Below are positions 9,007 through 17,658 of a stretch of DNA of 64,000 nucleotides, one piece after another; the stretch's first letter is position 1; every line of letters begins with the position of its first letter. The notes under the pieces are model-generated. The model had not been told where the DNA came from and did no database searches. It saw only the letters and a program-made list of their open reading frames with translations. The position numbers were made by a program, and so were the translations under genes. Source of the DNA: Arthrobacter sp. ISL-65 (GTDB lineage: Bacteria > Actinomycetota > Actinomycetes > Actinomycetales > Micrococcaceae); the NCBI RefSeq assembly GCF_018613795.1, contig NZ_JAGGPN010000020.1, positions 333,289 to 397,288 of the forward strand, written 5' to 3'.

Positions 9007-10128
9007 CTAGTCGTCGAGTGGGGCCTTCACGACACGGCCGTCCGGCGCCGCATTCGGTGCCGGCAGGGAGTTGACCGTCGCGTAGATGGTCTCGCCCCTG
9101 ATGTCGACGTCGGCCGTGAGCACTCCCGGAAGCACCACCGTCTGCTCGCTTGAATGTGCAGACAGCCTCAACACGCCCTTACCGAACAGGGATGCGACGT
9201 ACACATGCCCGTTGTCGTCCATGTCCAGGCCGGTGGGTGACATCACGTCATCGGCGAACAGCTTGACGCGGCCGTTGTGGGGATTGACCTTGTACACCGC
9301 TCCGCGGGCACCCAGTGCCGGGTCCTCCGGTCCGCCGGGCAGCACGGAGACGTAAAGCCAGCCGTCCGGTCCGCGCTCGACGTCGGTGGGCACGGGCTCG
9401 AAGCGGTAGGTGTGGCCGGCGATGCAGCCCGGAAGTTTCAGGGCCGCGGCGTCCTTGGCGGTAAACGTGTGCGGCCGGGCCGGCAGCACGGCTACGGTTT
9501 CGGCCTCGCCTGACTTTACGTCGACCGACACGATGCTATTGGCCCCGGCGTCGGCAACGTAGATGGTGCTCCCGTAAACCTCGATTCCGTAGGGATGCGA
9601 ATCGATGTGGCCCTTGTAGGAGACCTCCACGTCCTTCGGCAGCTTGGCAGCGCAGGCGGCGGGAAGGTCCTTGAAGCCGTAGCTCGTGCCGCCGTCCGCA
9701 TTGTGCTTTACCTCCAGGGCAGCGAGGTCGCCGAACGTGCGGTGCTTGCCGTCGGCGCCGATGCTTCTGATGTGTCCGGCCAGCGGTCTCGGATCCATGG
9801 GGCCGGCGCCCTGGCTCTCGGCCAGGTAAATGGTGCGGCCGCCGCGGTCGCTGCCGGCCACGTCCCAGGCTGCGTTCCCGTAAACCATCGACTTGCTGCC
9901 GTCCCGGGCAATTTTCGTCAGCTTCCCCGCGAATTCCTCACTGACCAGAACGGAACCGTCCGGTCCGTCGCTGAGGTGAAGCGGGCTCAGCAGGCCTTTG
10001 GTGAGCACGGTCGGCGGGGACTGGCTCCCTGCTGCCTTGCCTGCCGGGGCTGCGTGGCCCGCCGGGGACGCCGACAAGAGGAGTGAGGCAGCCGCGACAG
10101 CCGCCAAAAGTGCTCGTTGCTTTTCCAT
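9007..10128 (-). CDS. Secreted ScyD/ScyE-family beta-propeller protein
   Basis: 373 residues, ATG start with GGAGAC upstream. An N-terminal Sec signal peptide is clear (KQRALLAAVAAASLLLSAS, then Ala-rich cleavage region), so the protein is exported. The rest shows NHL/SMP-30-like propeller repeats: LSDGPDGSVLVSEEF, GIEVYGSTIYVADAGANSIV, VERGPDGWLYVS and TGLDMDDNGHVYVASL. It fits the ScyD/ScyE family, named after scytonemin-cluster proteins in cyanobacteria; in actinobacteria the function is unknown. It is a single gene on the minus strand, facing the rbfA terminator. Confidence 0.8.
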   Translation of the reverse strand: MEKQRALLAAVAAASLLLSASPAGHAAPAGKAAGSQSPPTVLTKGLLSPLHLSDGPDGSVLVSEEFAGKLTKIARDGSKSMVYGNAAWDVAGSDRGGRTIYLAESQGAGPMDPRPLAGHIRSIGADGKHRTFGDLAALEVKHNADGGTSYGFKDLPAACAAKLPKDVEVSYKGHIDSHPYGIEVYGSTIYVADAGANSIVSVDVKSGEAETVAVLPARPHTFTAKDAAALKLPGCIAGHTYRFEPVPTDVERGPDGWLYVSVLPGGPEDPALGARGAVYKVNPHNGRVKLFADDVMSPTGLDMDDNGHVYVASLFGKGVLRLSAHSSEQTVVLPGVLTADVDIRGETIYATVNSLPAPNAAPDGRVVKAPLDD

Positions 10129-10354
10129 GCCGTCTCCAATGTCTATGGTGCGCATCCAAAACATTGAGACCGATATGTGGTCCGAAAATCGGGTCCCCCG
10201 ACGCGCGTATTCTAAGCCCGGCTTTCGGGGCCTGTCGATGGGCCGGTGTTGACTTTGGAACGTCGCTCCGGGCTGTGGATTAGGACTACTCAAAAAGTTC
10301 CGGGTGGTTGCTGACAGGGCTAATAATGTCAGACCCCCTCCACAGACTGGTTCC

Positions 10355-11007
10355 ATGGAAGCCATTGGGTGATTCACCGCAGACCGGGCCGGACGGCCCG
10401 GTGCCGGCGGGTGGGCTACCGCCGGCGCCAACGCCCTTCAAAGCACTCCTGCTGACGGCGACGCCCGCGTCCGCGAGGGGGACGTGGTTGATCAGGTCCT
10501 GGCGCTGCTGACATCTGACGCGATCACCGCCGAGGACACGGGGTTGTGGGGTTTCGGGCGGGCCGCGGATTTCGCGGACCGGCTCGAGGAGCTCTCCCAG
10601 GGTGGAGCACCTGCAGGTGATGGCCGCGGGCGCAGTGGACCGGTCCCGCACCGCCGCCCTCACCGCCGCAGCATCACCCCTCGTCCCCGTCCCCGTGGCT
10701 GACCCCTCGCCGGCGGACGACGGGTCCCGGAACAGCGTCGAGTTCCTGCAGGCCAGGCTGCCTCGGCTGCACCATCCCCGCGCCCTGGTGCGAAGCGCAC
10801 CACATCACCTACTGGTCCCGGGGCGGACCCACCGGCACCGGCAACGGCGTCCTGTTCTGCAGCCGTCACCACCACCTCATCCACAAAGAACACTGGACCA
10901 TCGACGTCACCGGCGAAGTGCCCTGGTTCAAACCGCCGCCGGAACTCGACCCCCAACGAAAACCACGCCGCAACAACTACGTCCGCTCACGACCCCAAAA
11001 GGAATGA
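10355..11007 (+). pseudogene. Decayed DUF222/HNH endonuclease (13E12-type) gene
   Basis: Pieces of one gene remain in different frames. The ATG at 10355 (MEAIG) runs into a stop at once. A DUF222-like piece (ALLTSDAITAEDTGLWGFG, then FADRLEELS) lies at ~10484-10600. After a frame change comes VEHLQVMAAGAVDRSRTAAL at ~10602-10670. After an apparent internal deletion, the C-terminal HNH part (GCTIPAPWCEAHHITYW, then NGVLFCSRHHHLIHK) ends in a TGA at 11005-11007. The full-length family has about 400-550 residues. Members are abundant in Arthrobacter and Mycobacterium (REP13E12). Confidence 0.8.
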
Positions 11008-11056
11008 ACGGGAGCTGGCAGTCCCGCATCACCATCCGGCTGGCTATGATCAGACC

Positions 11057-11542
11057 ATGCGCGCCCACCCATCTGCTGCAGACGTGACCGGATACCTGAC
11101 CGAGGCGGTGGCACTGGCCGAACGGAATGTCGCGGCCGGCGGCGGGCCCTTCGGCGCTCTGGTGGTTACAGCTGACGGTAACGTCCACGAAGGGGTCAAC
11201 CGGGTCACCCGGGACAACGATCCCACCGCCCATGCTGAGGTGGTGGCTATCCGGACCGCCGCCAAGGAGACCCGGAACTTCGACCTTAGTGGCGCCGTTC
11301 TGTACGCCAGCTGTGAGCCATGCCCGCTGTGCCTCGCCGCAGCGCTCTGGGCGCGGATCGACCGGGTGTACTTCGCCGCCGACCGGCACGGCGCAGCCGC
11401 CGCGGGATTCGACGACGCCGTCTTCTACGAATACTTCGGCGGCACACGGCCCGAACTGCTGCCGGTCAGCCATACCCAGGTCCCGACGTCGGGCGCCCCG
11501 TTCGATGCCTGGCGGAGCAACGCCGGACGCACCGACTACTGA
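11057..11542 (+). CDS. Nucleoside/guanine deaminase (cytidine deaminase-like fold)
   Basis: 161 residues. The zinc site is intact: HAE at residues 59-61 (His59 ligand, Glu61 proton shuttle) and CEPCPLC at 86-92 (Cys86, Cys89 ligands). Length, the GGPFGALVV segment and the C-terminal ..GRTDY resemble Bacillus guanine deaminase GuaD, which converts guanine to xanthine; related members are tRNA adenosine or cytosine deaminases, so substrate is inferred. A -10-like TATGAT (11045-11050) ends 6 bases before the ATG and there is no ribosome-binding site, suggesting a leaderless mRNA. Lone gene between the HNH pseudogene and a convergent aminotransferase. Confidence 0.85.
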   Translation: MRAHPSAADVTGYLTEAVALAERNVAAGGGPFGALVVTADGNVHEGVNRVTRDNDPTAHAEVVAIRTAAKETRNFDLSGAVLYASCEPCPLCLAAALWARIDRVYFAADRHGAAAAGFDDAVFYEYFGGTRPELLPVSHTQVPTSGAPFDAWRSNAGRTDY

Positions 11543-11548
11543 TGCTCG

Positions 11549-12709
11549 CTACCCGGCGAGCCTGCGGGGAAGCCTGCCCACGCCCTCAACCAATTCGCTT
11601 TGGTCCCTGCACAGGGCAATCCGGATCCAGCCCTCGCCGATGGAGCCAAAGGCTGTTCCGGGCGCAAAGGAGACGCCGGCCTCGGCGAGGAACTGCTTGA
11701 CCCAGGCCCGGACGTTTCCGCCGCTCACATGCGAGACGTCCGCCCACAGGTAGAACGCCCCCTGCGCGCTCAGGAAGGGAATGCCCTTCTCAGCCAGCAC
11801 AGCGGACGCCGCGTCGCGGTTGGCCCGGTAGTGCGCGTGGGCCTGCGACACATAGTCCTGCGGACCGGTTAACGCGGCGAGCGCCGCGTACTGGGACGGC
11901 GACGCCACGCAGGAGACAATCGCCTCCATGACGTTATTCATCCGCTGCTCCAGGCCGGGCGGGCAAATCAAGGCCCCGATGCGCAAGCCGGTGAGCCCAT
12001 ACGTCTTGGACAGCGTCAGTGACGTGAACACCCGCGCCTCGCCGGGGCCGGTGCTGTCGAACCGGGCAGGACTCACGTGGGGGACGTCGAACGTGAAGGC
12101 CTCGTAGCACTCGTCCGAGATGATCCACAGGTCACGGCGGCGGGCCAGTTCCACCAGTTCCCGGGTCAGATCTTCACGGAGAACGGCGCCCAAAGGGTTC
12201 GACGGCGAGTTGAGCATCAGCACGCGCGTCCGGTCCGTGATGAGCGCCTCGATGTCCGCGATCCGGGGCTGGAAATCTTGGGCGGGATACATGGGATACT
12301 CCACGGGCACGGCATGCAGCAGCCGGCTGGTCATCGCAAACGTGGGATAGCCGGGATTGGGGATCAGGATTTCATCGCCGGGGGCGAGCAGCAGGCTCAT
12401 GGCGAAGTGCAGGCCCTGCTGGGCGCCGTCCACCACATATACGCGGTCCGCCCCGATATCTACGCCGGACTGCTCCCGGAACCTGGTCGCGAAAGCCTCC
12501 CGGAGAGGCGGGATGCCGGCGTTCGGAGTGTAGTTGGTCTCGTCACGGTCCAGGCATGCGATACCCGCATCCAGGACATGGCGGGGGAGCGGGAACCCGG
12601 GCTCCCCGATGCTCAGGATCAGCGCCCCAGGGGTGCGCCACGCTGCCTCGGTGATCTCGCGGATCTGGTTCACGGGTACGTCGCGTATGTGCGCGGAAAG
12701 CTCGGGCAT
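11549..12709 (-). CDS. PLP-dependent aminotransferase, class I/II
   Basis: 386 residues. Fold-type I motifs: NPGYP (~118), SPSNPLGAVL (the NPxG cofactor loop), SDECYE (Asp binding the pyridine N) and SLTLSKTYGLTGLRIG with Lys235 as the Schiff-base lysine. It is probably an aspartate- or aromatic-type aminotransferase; substrate not assignable. Two ATGs are possible: 12718 lies inside the hexamer TAGGAT, a good -10, and 12709 lies 7 bases after it. I choose 12709 as a leaderless start. It diverges from truB. Confidence 0.88.
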   Translation of the reverse strand: MPELSAHIRDVPVNQIREITEAAWRTPGALILSIGEPGFPLPRHVLDAGIACLDRDETNYTPNAGIPPLREAFATRFREQSGVDIGADRVYVVDGAQQGLHFAMSLLLAPGDEILIPNPGYPTFAMTSRLLHAVPVEYPMYPAQDFQPRIADIEALITDRTRVLMLNSPSNPLGAVLREDLTRELVELARRRDLWIISDECYEAFTFDVPHVSPARFDSTGPGEARVFTSLTLSKTYGLTGLRIGALICPPGLEQRMNNVMEAIVSCVASPSQYAALAALTGPQDYVSQAHAHYRANRDAASAVLAEKGIPFLSAQGAFYLWADVSHVSGGNVRAWVKQFLAEAGVSFAPGTAFGSIGEGWIRIALCRDQSELVEGVGRLPRRLAG

Positions 12710-12777
12710 GACTGCCATCCTAGCGCCGGGCCCTGCCGCATCGCCGATGCGTCCCGATACCCCGGCCGCGTGCCCGA

Positions 12778-12783
12778 TATACT
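12778..12783 (+). promoter_or_regulatory. -10 element of truB, leaderless arrangement
   Basis: TATACT ends 7 bases before the truB GTG at 12791, and no Shine-Dalgarno sequence lies between. The transcript probably begins at or next to the start codon. No clear -35 is seen. Confidence 0.55.
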
Positions 12784-12790
12784 GATAGGC

Positions 12791-13801
12791 GTGCTTTCTG
12801 GACTAGTAATAGTGGACAAGCCGCAGGGATGGACCAGCCACGATGTGGTTGGACGGATGCGGCGGATCGCCGGTACCCGGAAAGTGGGCCACGCGGGAAC
12901 GCTGGATCCCATGGCCACCGGCGTGCTGGTGCTCGGCATCAACAAGGCCACTCGGCTTCTCACGTACATTGTGGGCACGTCCAAGACCTACACGGCCACC
13001 ATCCGGCTGGGGGAATCCACCATCACCGATGACGCCGAAGGCGAAGTTGTCAGCCGGGCGAGCGCCGCGTCCCTGACCGAGGACGCCATCCGCTCCGGCG
13101 TGGAGTCCCTAACCGGGGAGATCCAGCAGGTGCCCAGCAGCGTCAGCGCCATCAAGGTCAACGGTGAACGCTCCTATGCCCGCGTCCGTTCCGGGGAAGA
13201 TGTCCAGCTGGCTGCCCGGCCGGTCACCATCCACCGCTTCGACATCCACGGAATCCGCCGGGAGCAGGTCACCGGACACGACACAGATGTCATGGACGTC
13301 GACGTGACGGTGGAATGCTCCTCGGGCACGTACATCCGTGCCCTAGCCCGGGACCTCGGTAACTCCCTCGGCGTCGGCGGGCACCTGACCGCATTGCGTC
13401 GCACCAACGTGGGACCGTACTCGCTGGACCAGGCACGCACCCTCGAGCAGCTCGCCGAAGACCTCGAAATCCTCGAGATGTCGCAGGCGGCCAGGGCGCT
13501 TATGCCCAACCGGGAGCTGAGCGCCGATGAAACCACTGAGATTTCCTTCGGCCGGCGCATCGCGGCCGGAGCCGCTGCGGGCACACCGTCCGCCGCGACA
13601 GCGGAAAAGCCCGCGGCCGCGTTCGCGCCTGACGGATCGCTTGTGGCGCTGCTCGCGGACAGCGGAAGCTTCGCCAAACCCGTGCTGGTCTTCGCCCCGG
13701 GAACGGGACCCGGCGGCTCCAACAGTTCCGGCACAGGCGGTTCCGGCGCAGGCCCAGGCGTTCCTGACGGTTCGGGTGCCGACGGCGGCGGGCAGGCCTA
13801 G
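12791..13801 (+). CDS. truB: tRNA pseudouridine(55) synthase TruB
   Basis: 336 residues, GTG start chosen because family similarity (LVIVDKPQGWTSHDVV) begins at once. TruB makes pseudouridine 55 in the T-loop of tRNAs. The catalytic Asp39 lies in GHAGTLDPMATGVL. Further motifs include YTATIRLGESTITDDAEGE and ECSSGTYIRALARDLG. A C-terminal Gly/Ser-rich tail (~45 residues) lies beyond the TruB C-terminal domain. It is followed after 2 bases by a small membrane-protein gene. Confidence 0.95.
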   Translation: MLSGLVIVDKPQGWTSHDVVGRMRRIAGTRKVGHAGTLDPMATGVLVLGINKATRLLTYIVGTSKTYTATIRLGESTITDDAEGEVVSRASAASLTEDAIRSGVESLTGEIQQVPSSVSAIKVNGERSYARVRSGEDVQLAARPVTIHRFDIHGIRREQVTGHDTDVMDVDVTVECSSGTYIRALARDLGNSLGVGGHLTALRRTNVGPYSLDQARTLEQLAEDLEILEMSQAARALMPNRELSADETTEISFGRRIAAGAAAGTPSAATAEKPAAAFAPDGSLVALLADSGSFAKPVLVFAPGTGPGGSNSSGTGGSGAGPGVPDGSGADGGGQA

Positions 13802-13803
13802 CG

Positions 13804-14157
13804 TTGGACGCCTATTTCTACATCATCCTGGGAGTCGGCCTGCTGTCCACGCTCATCTGCGTGGCGGCCGGCATCATGAAGAAGGCTCCGAACGACGTCA
13901 CCATCCTCTCGGTGGCGGCCGTCGAACTGGCCCTGTTGGTCTACCTCGTGGGCTCGATCGTGCGGGTCATCGCGGGGGAACAGATCGCGGGAGAGGCCTG
14001 GGAATTCTGGGGCTACCTCGCCACCGCGCTCCTGCTGCCGGTAGCCGCGGTGTACTGGTCCATCCTGGAACGGACCCGCTGGAGCAACTTTGTCCTGGCG
14101 GCCGTCGGCGTTACCGCCCTCGTCATGGCCGCCCGCATGAATCAGATCTGGTACTGA
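13804..14157 (+). CDS. Small four-helix membrane protein, unknown function
   Basis: 117 residues from a TTG start two bases after the truB stop. Four hydrophobic segments (~5-22, 33-53, 67-85, 92-112) fill most of the chain; MKKAPNDV and LERTRWSN are the short charged loops. I recognise no named domain. The close spacing suggests an operon truB-13804-14177. The next gene also encodes a small multi-pass membrane protein, so the pair may form a hetero-oligomer (inference). Confidence 0.7.
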   Translation: MDAYFYIILGVGLLSTLICVAAGIMKKAPNDVTILSVAAVELALLVYLVGSIVRVIAGEQIAGEAWEFWGYLATALLLPVAAVYWSILERTRWSNFVLAAVGVTALVMAARMNQIWY

Positions 14158-14176
14158 AGTGGAAGAAGCACGCAAC

Positions 14177-14614
14177 GTGACTGATACGTCCAAACACACC
14201 GGCAAGCGCCCCGCCGACACGAGGAACACCGGTCCCGGCCGGCTCCTCATCGCCGTCTACGCCATCTTTGCCATTTCGGCCACCGCCCGGGCCGGCTACC
14301 AGATCCTCACCAAGTTCTCCGAAGCCCCGCTTGCCTACCTGCTGTCCGCCTTCGCCGCCGTCGTCTATGTGGTGGCCACGGTGTCGCTGGCCAAGGCTGG
14401 CCGCACCTGGTTCAAGGTTTCCCTGGTCGCCGTCCTGGTGGAACTGGTCGGCGTCATTGTCGTGGGGGCGCTGAGCCTGTTCGACTCCGTGCAGTTCCCG
14501 CACGAAACCGTGTGGTCCGCGTTTGGCCGCGGCTACGCCTTCGTTCCCTTCATCCTGCCGATTCTGGGCCTCATCTGGCTCTACCGACGGCGGCCCGCAG
14601 CCCCTGCCGCCTAG
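14177..14614 (+). CDS. Small multi-pass membrane protein, unknown function
   Basis: 145 residues from the GTG at 14177, which has GGAAGAAG 9 bases upstream; an in-frame GTG at 14159 would add six residues. After a basic N-terminus (KHTGKRPADTRNTG) come four hydrophobic segments: LLIAVYAIFAISATARA, LAYLLSAFAAVVYVVATV, VSLVAVLVELVGVIVVGAL and FVPFILPILGLIWLY. No named domain recognised. It follows the other small membrane-protein gene by 19 bases, so they are probably cotranscribed. Confidence 0.72.
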   Translation: MTDTSKHTGKRPADTRNTGPGRLLIAVYAIFAISATARAGYQILTKFSEAPLAYLLSAFAAVVYVVATVSLAKAGRTWFKVSLVAVLVELVGVIVVGALSLFDSVQFPHETVWSAFGRGYAFVPFILPILGLIWLYRRRPAAPAA

Positions 14615-14690
14615 GAACCTGTTCCGGACTGCCGATACGGGACACGGCCGGTTCAGGAATACCGCCGGTCCAGTGATCCTGCCGCCTGAT

Positions 14691-15464
14691 CTAACGGTAC
14701 TCGTCGGGCAGGTCCACCTCGATCAGCTCGCCGGGCGTCACCGACCGGTGCGAGGGTGGCGCTGAATCGTTCGTCTGCCCTGAACTGTTCGTATTCGGTG
14801 CCGGACCGGACCGCGTGGATGGTTCCTCGTCCTGCCCGGTCAGCGGAGCCTGCTGCGGCTGCGAACCGCCGCCAAGAATGCCGCTCAGGATATCGCCAAG
14901 GCCGCCCGAACCAAGTCCTCCTGAACCGAGCCCGCCCGCACCCTGTCCGCCGGAACCAAGCCCGCCGAGGCTGCCACCCAGAATTCCCCCGAGGATGCTT
15001 CCCAGGTCAATTCCGCCTCCACCGGCAGGGGAGGGCTGTGCGCCGGAACCCTGTCCGCCCCCGAGGACCTTTTTGGCCAGGTAGGACATCACGATCGGAG
15101 CGAGGATCGGCAGCAGCTTGCGGACAAGGTCCCCGCCGACACCGCCGAGGTTCGCTGTCCCGGCAAGCCGGTTGGCCACCTGGTCCTGCTGGCCGCCGAA
15201 GACGTGGTCAACGATCTTCTCGCCGTCCTTAGTGTCCACCTGCGACGGGTCCACGCCGCCGTCGGCCAGTCCATTCCGGTGCCTGGCCAGCTCGGATTCC
15301 AGTGCAGCAGCGCCATCCGGCGCCTAGACGTTGCTCTGCATTCCGGCAAGCAGCGTCGGCACGGCGGCTTCTACGGCAGCCTGGGCGGATGCCGCATCAG
15401 TCCCCAGCAGGGACGCGATCTGCTGGACAGGGATCTGTCCCAATAACTCCTGGATATCACTCAT
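14691..15464 (-). pseudogene. DUF937-domain protein gene interrupted by an in-frame amber codon
   Basis: The frame starts at the ATG at 15464 with an AAGGAG site 8 bases upstream and reads MSDIQELLGQIPVQQIASLL ... LLAGMQSNV, then TAG at 15326-15324 (codon 47), then continues in the same frame with APDGAAALESELARH ... KIVDHVFGGQQDQVANRL to a stop at 14691. Both sides match DUF937, so one substitution (for example CAG to TAG) would explain it. The C-terminal half is Gly-rich (LGGL, GSGG repeats) with a hydrophobic Gly zipper. DUF937 function is unknown. Either a 46-residue fragment is made, or there is a restart at the GTG at 15254, read-through, or a sequencing error. Confidence 0.8.
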
Positions 15465-15750
15465 GCGTGGCTCCTTCCGGCCCGCTGATCTCGCAGGCGA
15501 TCCGTGCGCTTAAGACGCGAATGAAACTCAGAAAGCTCAGGGCAGTGCTGCCCGGGCCGATGCCTTTGCATCCTAGCGGGGCGTGCCTGCAGACGGTAGG
15601 CCCGCCGGGCTGCCCCCAGCGCGTTTGCCAGGCCACCTGGCCCGCCGTAACCCGGGCGTCCGTGACCGGCAGGGATTGCAGGTAACCTTAGAGAGTTCCG
15701 GCCCCGGCGCGCCGGAAGCAAGTTCTGGCAGGCAGTAAAAGGCGAGGTTG

Positions 15751-16734
15751 ATGGTCCACATCTGGAATGATCCGACCGAGGTCCCCGAAGACTTTGGTCC
15801 TTCCGTTGTCACTATCGGCAATTTCGACGGCGTCCACCGCGGCCACCAGCAGGTGCTGTCACAGCTCATCAGGACCGCGCGGCTGAACAACGCCAAGTCG
15901 GTTGCGGTGACGTTCGACCCCCACCCGGCCCTGGTCCATCGGCCGGAAAGCGCGCCTGAGCTGATCATGGGCCTGCAGGACAAACTCCAGGCCCTCGGCG
16001 AGCTCGGACTGGACGCCGTTCTGGTCATGAAGTACTCCTTGGAGCTCGCCAGCCTTACCCCGGAAGAGTTCGTCGGTTCGGTGCTAGTGGACAGCCTCCA
16101 CGCCAGCTACGTTGTCATCGGCCACGACACCCGCTTCGGCAAAGGTAACTCCGGGGACCTGAATACCATGCAGGATCTGGGGGAGAAGTTCGGCTTCGAG
16201 GTGCTGGTGATCAGCGAGTTCGGCTCCGAAGGCTTCCCGCTGCATGACGACGGCGGGACGGACCGCCGTTGTTCCTCCACCTGGGTGCGCGAAGCGCTCC
16301 GGGAAGGAGACGTCGGCACCGCCGCCGCGGTCCTGGGCCGCGCGCACCGGATGCGGGGCGAGGTGGTCCACGGAGCCGCGCGCGGCCGCGACCTCGGTTT
16401 CCCCACTGCCAACCTCTCCAGCGACGCGAGCGGCCTGATTCCGGCGGACGGCATCTACGCGGGCTGGCTCGTGGACGAGGCGGGGACGCGCTGGCCTGCC
16501 GCCATCTCCGTTGGCTCCAACCCCACTTTCGACGGCGTGAGCCGCCAGGTGGAGGCTCATGTCATCGACAGGCCCGAAGAACGCATCGAGGACTTCGATC
16601 TGTACGGCCAGACAGTAGTTGTGGAGTTCGCGGCCAGGCTCCGTGGCATGGTGGCATACCGTGGGCCTGAAGCCCTCGTGGAGCAGATGCGCCAGGACGT
16701 CCTGCAGACGCACGACATCCTGCTCAAGCGCTGA
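15751..16734 (+). CDS. ribF: Bifunctional riboflavin kinase / FAD synthetase
   Basis: 327 residues from the ATG at 15751 (a TTG lies one codon before). The N-terminal nucleotidyltransferase domain (~15-180) has TIGNFDGVHRGHQ and the later CSSTWVREAL motif; the C-terminal kinase domain (~190-320) has GAARGRDLGFPTANL. The enzyme turns riboflavin into FMN and then FAD. A -10-like TAACCT at 15683-15688 lies in the gap. No FMN riboswitch pattern is seen upstream. The truB-ribF-rpsO-pnp order is common in bacteria; here kynAU is inserted before rpsO. Confidence 0.95.
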   Translation: MVHIWNDPTEVPEDFGPSVVTIGNFDGVHRGHQQVLSQLIRTARLNNAKSVAVTFDPHPALVHRPESAPELIMGLQDKLQALGELGLDAVLVMKYSLELASLTPEEFVGSVLVDSLHASYVVIGHDTRFGKGNSGDLNTMQDLGEKFGFEVLVISEFGSEGFPLHDDGGTDRRCSSTWVREALREGDVGTAAAVLGRAHRMRGEVVHGAARGRDLGFPTANLSSDASGLIPADGIYAGWLVDEAGTRWPAAISVGSNPTFDGVSRQVEAHVIDRPEERIEDFDLYGQTVVVEFAARLRGMVAYRGPEALVEQMRQDVLQTHDILLKR

Positions 16735-16803
16735 CCCGCCTGCACCCCTGGGTCTGCAACACACAGTCCCGCATCACACAGTATTGGCAAGGAAGGCGAC
16801 GCT

Positions 16804-17658
16804 GTGACCGTAGAGAAGAACACCAGGAAACTGGACAAGGGCATTGTGCGTGATTTCAGTTCCCGCATGAGTTACGCGTCCTACCTTCAGCTGCCCACGC
16901 TGCTCAGCGCCCAGCAGCCCGTCAGCGTCCCGGAACACCATGACGAATTGCTCTTCATCATCCAGCACCAGACCACGGAGCTGTGGCTGAAGCTTGTGCT
17001 CCACGAGCTCCGCAGTGCCGCCCAGTGGCTGCGTTCCGATGACCTCGGTTCGGCCCTGAAGGGCATCGCGCGGGTCAAGCACATCCAGAAGACCCTCACC
17101 GAACAGTGGTCCGTCCTGGCCACGCTGACACCAACCGAGTACGCGGAATTCCGCGGGTTCCTGGGCAACTCATCCGGATTCCAGTCCAGCCAGTACCGTG
17201 CTGTGGAGTTCGTGCTGGGCAACAAGAACAGGAAGATGCTTCCCGTCTTCGAATCCGACCCCGAAGCCCACGCCCTGCTGACCGAAGTCCTGCACGCGCC
17301 AAGCATCTACGACGAATTCCTCGCGTACCTTCACCGCCAAGGCTTCGATGTTCCCGAGGAGGTGCTCAACAGGGATGTGACCCGGGCGCATGAGTTTGAG
17401 CCAGGGCTGGTGCCTCTCTTCAAGCACATCTACGAAAACGCCGCGCAGAACTGGGGAGCGTACGAGGCGTGCGAGGAACTCGTTGACCTGGAAGACAACT
17501 TCCAGCTGTGGCGGTTCCGGCACCTGCGCACCGTACAGCGCACCATCGGCATGAAGACGGGCACCGGCGGCTCCACCGGGGCGGCGTTCCTGCAAAAGGC
17601 CCTTGAGCTGACGTTCTTCCCGGAGCTGTTCGCCGTGCGTACGGAGATCGGACAGTGA
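16804..17658 (+). CDS. kynA: Tryptophan 2,3-dioxygenase
   Basis: 284 residues, GTG start with AAGGAAGG upstream. This heme enzyme opens the indole ring of L-tryptophan to N-formylkynurenine. Family motifs are HDELLFIIQHQTTELWLKL, FLGNSSGFQSSQYRAVEF and MKTGTGGSTGAAFLQKAL, with conserved His and Arg residues. Its last codons overlap the kynU start (GTGA), so the two are translationally coupled. Together they take tryptophan to anthranilate if a formamidase is supplied elsewhere; none is seen here. Confidence 0.95.
   Translation: MTVEKNTRKLDKGIVRDFSSRMSYASYLQLPTLLSAQQPVSVPEHHDELLFIIQHQTTELWLKLVLHELRSAAQWLRSDDLGSALKGIARVKHIQKTLTEQWSVLATLTPTEYAEFRGFLGNSSGFQSSQYRAVEFVLGNKNRKMLPVFESDPEAHALLTEVLHAPSIYDEFLAYLHRQGFDVPEEVLNRDVTRAHEFEPGLVPLFKHIYENAAQNWGAYEACEELVDLEDNFQLWRFRHLRTVQRTIGMKTGTGGSTGAAFLQKALELTFFPELFAVRTEIGQ

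Noticed and set aside
14691-15254. Selenocysteine or programmed recoding at the DUF937 amber codon
   Set aside because: Selenocysteine uses TGA, not TAG, and no following stem-loop specific for recoding is evident; a plain nonsense change is simpler.
15465-15750. FMN riboswitch before ribF
   Set aside because: The 286-base gap holds two promoter regions, but I cannot find the conserved FMN-element segments.
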